Positions 3,730 to 6,221 of a stretch of DNA of 6,221 nucleotides are shown here, piece after piece; position 1 is the stretch's first letter; each line of letters begins with the position of its first letter. Location: positions 1 to 6,221 of the forward strand of contig JAYTQU010000138.1 in assembly GCA_043746555.1 (NCBI GenBank), read 5' to 3'. The position numbers and the translations under genes are program-made. The notes below the pieces were generated by a model that saw only the letters and a program-made list of their open reading frames with translations, was not told where the DNA came from and searched no databases. The DNA comes from CAZQYC01 sp043746555. Lineage in GTDB: Bacteria; Pseudomonadota; Gammaproteobacteria; Steroidobacterales; Steroidobacteraceae.

Positions 3730-5031
3730 ATGCGTCCCACCGAATTTCAACGCCGTCGCCGCGAACTCATCAAGCAAATTGGCAAGGGCGGTATCGCGAT
3801 TCTGCCCGCTGCTATCGAGAAGCATCGCAACGGCGACGTGCACTATCACTATCGTCCCGACAGCGATTTCTACTATCTCACCGGCTTTCACGAACCCGAA
3901 GCGGTCGCCGTCATCGTTCCCGGTCGCCCGCAAGCGGAATATATTTTATTCGTGCGCGAGCGCGACCCCACACGCGAAACCTGGGATGGCAAACGCGCGG
4001 GACCGGAAGGCGCGACACGCGAGTTCGGTGCCGACGATGCGTTCCCCATCGGCGATATCGACGATATATTGCCGGGCCTCATGGAAAATTGTCCGCGTGT
4101 CTATTACACGATGGGACTAAACCAAGATTTCGATCAGCGTGTGATCGGTTGGGTGAATGGATTGAAAGCGCAAGCGCGTACGGGCGTGCATCCGCCGCTG
4201 GAATTTGTTGCGCTCGATCATTTGCTGCACGACATGCGGTTGTACAAGTCCAAGCCCGAACTCGATCTGATGCGTCGTTCCGCGCAAATTGCCGTCGCCG
4301 CGCACAAGCGCGCCATGCGATTCGCCGCGCCCGGACGTCGCGAGTACGAAGTCATGGCCGAACTTACTCACGAGTTCCGCATGCAAAACGCCGACATCTC
4401 CTATCATCCCATCGTCGGCAGCGGACCTAACTCGTGCATCCTTCACTATCACGAGAACAGCGAACAAATGAAGGATGGCGATCTGCTCCTGATCGACGCC
4501 GGTTGCGAATACGGAATGTATGCTTCCGACATCACCACGACGTTTCCGGTGAACGGCCGCTACACGCCGGAACAAAAAGCCGTGTACGAAGTGGTGTTGC
4601 ACGCGCAGTACGCAGCGTTTGAAGCCATCAAGCCCGGCAATCACTGGGACGATCCGCACGTGGCCGCAGTCAAAGCCACCACTCAAGGCTTAGTGAAGCT
4701 AGGCTTGCTCAAAGGAAAAGTACCGCAACTCATCAAGGACGAAGCCTACAAAAAATTCTTTATGCACCGCACCGGACATTGGCTTGGCATGGACGTTCAC
4801 GATTGCGGCGATTACAAAGTCGGCAATGCATGGCGAGTCCTCGAACCCGGCATGGTGATGACTGTCGAACCTGGTCTTTATATTCCCGCCGGAACTAAAG
4901 GCGTCGCCAAGAAATGGTGGAATATCGGCATTCGCATCGAAGACGACGTTGTGGTCACCAAGAACGGCTACGAGATTCTCACTGCGGGCTTGCCTCGCGA
5001 GCCGGAGGATGTTGAGAGATTCATGCGGTAA
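3730..5031 (+). CDS. pepP: Xaa-Pro aminopeptidase P
   Basis: PepP removes the N-terminal residue from peptides whose second residue is proline, using a two-metal (usually Mn2+) pita-bread fold. The 433 residues (E. coli 441) show an N-terminal aminopeptidase-P domain from EFQRRRRELI (5-14) through DSDFYYLTGFHEPEAV (44-59), then the catalytic domain. All five metal ligands are present: D256 in LLIDAG, D267 in ASDITTTFPVNG, H350 in RTGHWLG, E380 in TVEPGLYI and E404 in IRIEDD. The supporting histidine in ILHYHEN (H239) is also there. The ATG at 3730 matches the family start, and an in-frame TAG at 3712 blocks earlier starts. No Shine-Dalgarno lies within 20 bases, so initiation may be weak or helped by coupling. 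It follows ygfB by 91 bases. The next gene is normally ubiH, displaced here by vapBC. Confidence 0.98.
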   Translation: MRPTEFQRRRRELIKQIGKGGIAILPAAIEKHRNGDVHYHYRPDSDFYYLTGFHEPEAVAVIVPGRPQAEYILFVRERDPTRETWDGKRAGPEGATREFGADDAFPIGDIDDILPGLMENCPRVYYTMGLNQDFDQRVIGWVNGLKAQARTGVHPPLEFVALDHLLHDMRLYKSKPELDLMRRSAQIAVAAHKRAMRFAAPGRREYEVMAELTHEFRMQNADISYHPIVGSGPNSCILHYHENSEQMKDGDLLLIDAGCEYGMYASDITTTFPVNGRYTPEQKAVYEVVLHAQYAAFEAIKPGNHWDDPHVAAVKATTQGLVKLGLLKGKVPQLIKDEAYKKFFMHRTGHWLGMDVHDCGDYKVGNAWRVLEPGMVMTVEPGLYIPAGTKGVAKKWWNIGIRIEDDVVVTKNGYEILTAGLPREPEDVERFMR

Positions 5032-5100
5032 GCATGTGGCGTCAACAATCAGGCCGTTGAGCGCTACGTCACTTCTGGTCGCGTTATCGCGCCTACGATT

Positions 5101-5116
5101 TACGAGCCGACTCGTA
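5101..5116. repeat. Inverted repeat between pepP and vapB
   Basis: TACGAG and CTCGTA are perfect 6-bp arms around CCGA, 70 bases after the pepP stop. No T-run follows, so it is not a standard terminator. It may be a transcript-stabilising hairpin or a regulator site. The rest of 5032-5240 holds no gene I can support. Confidence 0.35.
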
Positions 5117-5188
5117 TACAAGCACAACAATCGAAAATCACTTGGCCTCAGCGTAATCACGTTACCGAGTCTGTCTCGCTTTGCTCCA

Positions 5189-5198
5189 CACGATCGTG
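5189..5198. promoter_or_regulatory. Candidate VapB operator palindrome
   Basis: CACGATCGTG is a perfect 10-bp palindrome 43 bases upstream of the antitoxin ATG. Ribbon-helix-helix antitoxins usually bind such sites in their own promoter to repress the operon. I find no well-spaced -35/-10 pair over it, so the assignment rests on position. Confidence 0.35.
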
Positions 5199-5240
5199 GT
5201 AAGCTCTTTGCGCCAATGCGGTATTACGAGAAGCTGCGCC

Positions 5241-5483
5241 ATGAAATCCCTGTCATTCAAAGTGCCGGAGTCGCTCGATCGAAAATTGAATGCGACGGTG
5301 AAGCGCCGCGGCAAGAAGAAGAGTGTTTTGGTGCGCGAAGCGCTGGAACATTATCTTGACGAGTCGCGCGAGCCAAAGCGCGGATCGTTCTTGGAAATGG
5401 CCCAAGAGTTTTTGGGCTGCGTAAAAGACGCTCCGGCCGATCTATCCAGTAATCCAGGCCATTTGGCGGAGCTTGGCAAATGA
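5241..5483 (+). CDS. vapB: Ribbon-helix-helix antitoxin (VapB/CopG type)
   Basis: The 80-residue protein starts with a ribbon-helix-helix DNA-binding domain: strand KSLSFKVP (2-9), helix A SLDRKLNATVKRRG (11-24) and helix B SVLVREALEHYLDE (28-41). The rest is a flexible toxin-binding tail with FLEMAQEFLGCVKDAPADLS (50-69) and a NPGHLAELGK end. This tail pattern is familiar from CopG-like antitoxins paired with PIN toxins. It should neutralise the downstream toxin and repress its own promoter. The ATG at 5241 is preferred over an upstream ATG at 5181, because the domain begins directly after it and GAGAAG at 5228-5233 gives a fair ribosome site. Its stop overlaps the toxin start as ATGA, the usual coupling of such pairs. 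Confidence 0.85.
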   Translation: MKSLSFKVPESLDRKLNATVKRRGKKKSVLVREALEHYLDESREPKRGSFLEMAQEFLGCVKDAPADLSSNPGHLAELGK

Positions 5484-5902
5484 TCGTGCAGCGCCATATC
5501 GTCGATTCCGGCCCGCTGGTTGCATACTTAAGTTCACGCGATCGCTATCACACTTGGGCCAAACATGCATTCGCATCGGTATCGCCCCCGCTGCTGACCT
5601 GCGAAGCGGTGCTGGTCGAGTCGTGGCATTTGTTACGCGATACCGCAAAAGGCCAAGACGCATTGCTCGATCTGTTGGCTCAAGGTTTGCTTGATCCCGA
5701 CTTTGCGGTGAAGGCGGAAGTGATGGCGATTCGACAGCTAACAAAGCGATATAGAGATCGTCCCATGTCCCTCGCCGATGCGTGTTTAGTGCGGCTATCG
5801 GAGCTCTATGACGAAGCTTCGGTGATGACAGTCGATAGCGACTTTGTCGTGTATCGAAAACACGGCAGATCATCTATTCCGCTTGTTGCGCCGTTTGCGT
5901 AG
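5480..5902 (+). CDS. vapC: PIN-domain toxin (VapC type ribonuclease)
   Basis: The 140-residue protein is a single PIN domain, a Mg2+-dependent RNase fold. In VapC toxins it typically cleaves tRNA or rRNA and stops translation. The acidic active-site pattern is complete: D9 in IVDSGPLVAYL, E42 in LLTCEAVLVE, D100 in MSLADACLVR and D119 with D121 in TVDSDF, so the toxin looks catalytically intact. The start overlaps the antitoxin stop by 4 bases. The pair sits between pepP and ubiH, which are adjacent in E. coli, so it is an insertion relative to that order; no flanking repeats reveal how it arrived. Its stop is only 8 bases from the ubiH start, so a toxin transcript should run into ubiH. The RNA target is unknown. 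Confidence 0.88.
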   Translation: MIVQRHIVDSGPLVAYLSSRDRYHTWAKHAFASVSPPLLTCEAVLVESWHLLRDTAKGQDALLDLLAQGLLDPDFAVKAEVMAIRQLTKRYRDRPMSLADACLVRLSELYDEASVMTVDSDFVVYRKHGRSSIPLVAPFA

Positions 5903-5910
5903 TTGGCAAC

Positions 5911-6221
5911 GTGTTCCATCACGACATTCTCATTTGCGGCGGCGGCTTGGTTGGCGCAAGTTTGGCGCTCGCGCTGTCGCAACTCGATCTCGATGTGGCG
6001 CTGGTCGAAGCGCTGCCTTTTGGGAATGCCGATCAGCCGAGCTTCGACGAACGTACGACTGCAATATCAAACGGCACGCAAAGAATTTTTCATGCGCTCG
6101 GCGTCTGGCCGTTGGTCGAACGAGCGGCCACGCCGATCAAGCGAATTCACGTATCGGATAAAGGTCGGTTTGGATTCGCGCGCATCGAAGCGTCCGAGCA
6201 AGGTTTGTCGCAGCTTGGTTT
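5911..6221 (+). CDS. ubiH: 2-octaprenyl-6-methoxyphenol hydroxylase UbiH, N-terminal part (cut by window edge)
   Basis: UbiH is a FAD-dependent monooxygenase that hydroxylates the ring during ubiquinone biosynthesis, working with the Ubi complex near the inner membrane. The 103 visible residues hold the dinucleotide-binding ILICGGGLVGASLALALSQ (6-24) with its GxGxxG-type glycines at 10, 12 and 15 and the acidic E33 closing the fold. They continue with FDERTTAIS (45-53) and LGVWPLVERAATPIKRIHVS (63-82), which match E. coli UbiH (GVW and HVSD). The start is GTG at 5911, because the FAD fold begins within five residues of it and no nearby ATG is in frame. No Shine-Dalgarno precedes it, so coupling to the toxin stop 8 bases upstream is likely. 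A related hydroxylase such as UbiI cannot be fully excluded, but the gene order favours ubiH. Confidence 0.93.
   Translation, partial: MFHHDILICGGGLVGASLALALSQLDLDVALVEALPFGNADQPSFDERTTAISNGTQRIFHALGVWPLVERAATPIKRIHVSDKGRFGFARIEASEQGLSQLG

Noticed and set aside
3679..3933. Minus-strand protein ending in YWLLATG repeats
   Set aside because: The repeats are only the heptamer array, which is open in every minus-strand frame; the rest is antisense to the start of pepP.
4117..4686. 189-codon minus-strand open frame within pepP
   Set aside because: It is antisense to the catalytic domain of pepP, which has all its metal ligands; no independent domain is visible.

Overview
This window looks like chromosomal DNA from a non-enteric gammaproteobacterium. 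Base composition is moderately GC-rich by eye. The gene set and order match the E. coli block ubiH-pepP-ygfB / zapA-ssrS-ygfA-...-rpiA, with lineage-specific differences: a ZapB-like gene ahead of zapA, an EVE-domain gene and a tiny lysine-rich gene between ygfA and rpiA, and a toxin-antitoxin pair between pepP and ubiH. I cannot place the organism below class from the sequence alone.

Layout. The left half (1-2877) is read on the minus strand. From its promoter side the order is a ZapB-like coiled-coil protein, zapA (4-base overlap), 6S RNA (ssrS), 5-formyltetrahydrofolate cyclo-ligase (ygfA), an EVE-domain protein, a 22-residue lysine-rich protein with its own promoter, and the first 120 codons of rpiA, cut by the window edge. 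The right half (3099-6221) is read on the plus strand: ygfB (UPF0149), pepP (Xaa-Pro aminopeptidase), a vapB/vapC-type pair, and the start of ubiH, cut by the window edge. The divergent spacer 2878-3098 carries a good sigma70-type promoter for the zapB-like/zapA side and a weaker extended -10 for ygfB. Both would start transcription at or almost at the start codon, so both transcripts may be leaderless. The spacer also holds two inverted repeats.

How the parts fit. The zapB-like/zapA pair supports FtsZ-ring assembly. 6S RNA sequesters sigma70 RNA polymerase and is commonly cotranscribed with ygfA, which recycles 5-formyl-THF. rpiA serves the pentose phosphate pathway. ygfB-pepP-ubiH is a conserved gene order in which ubiH makes ubiquinone. 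The vapBC-type pair splits pepP from ubiH, and ubiH starts 8 bases after the toxin stop, so ubiH is probably transcribed and possibly translated in step with the toxin.

Most worth a second look: (1) the 6S RNA folds by hand into a rod with a central bubble and holds a perfect 8-bp hairpin that competes with the helix beside the bubble, matching the pRNA-driven release switch; (2) several intergenic spacers carry short repeats with a 7-base period (or 14 or 21), including five perfect copies that separate a Shine-Dalgarno-like GGAG from the pepP start codon; (3) a probable leaderless division-gene transcript; (4) the toxin-antitoxin insertion into the ubi operon. Apart from these, the window is ordinary core genome.
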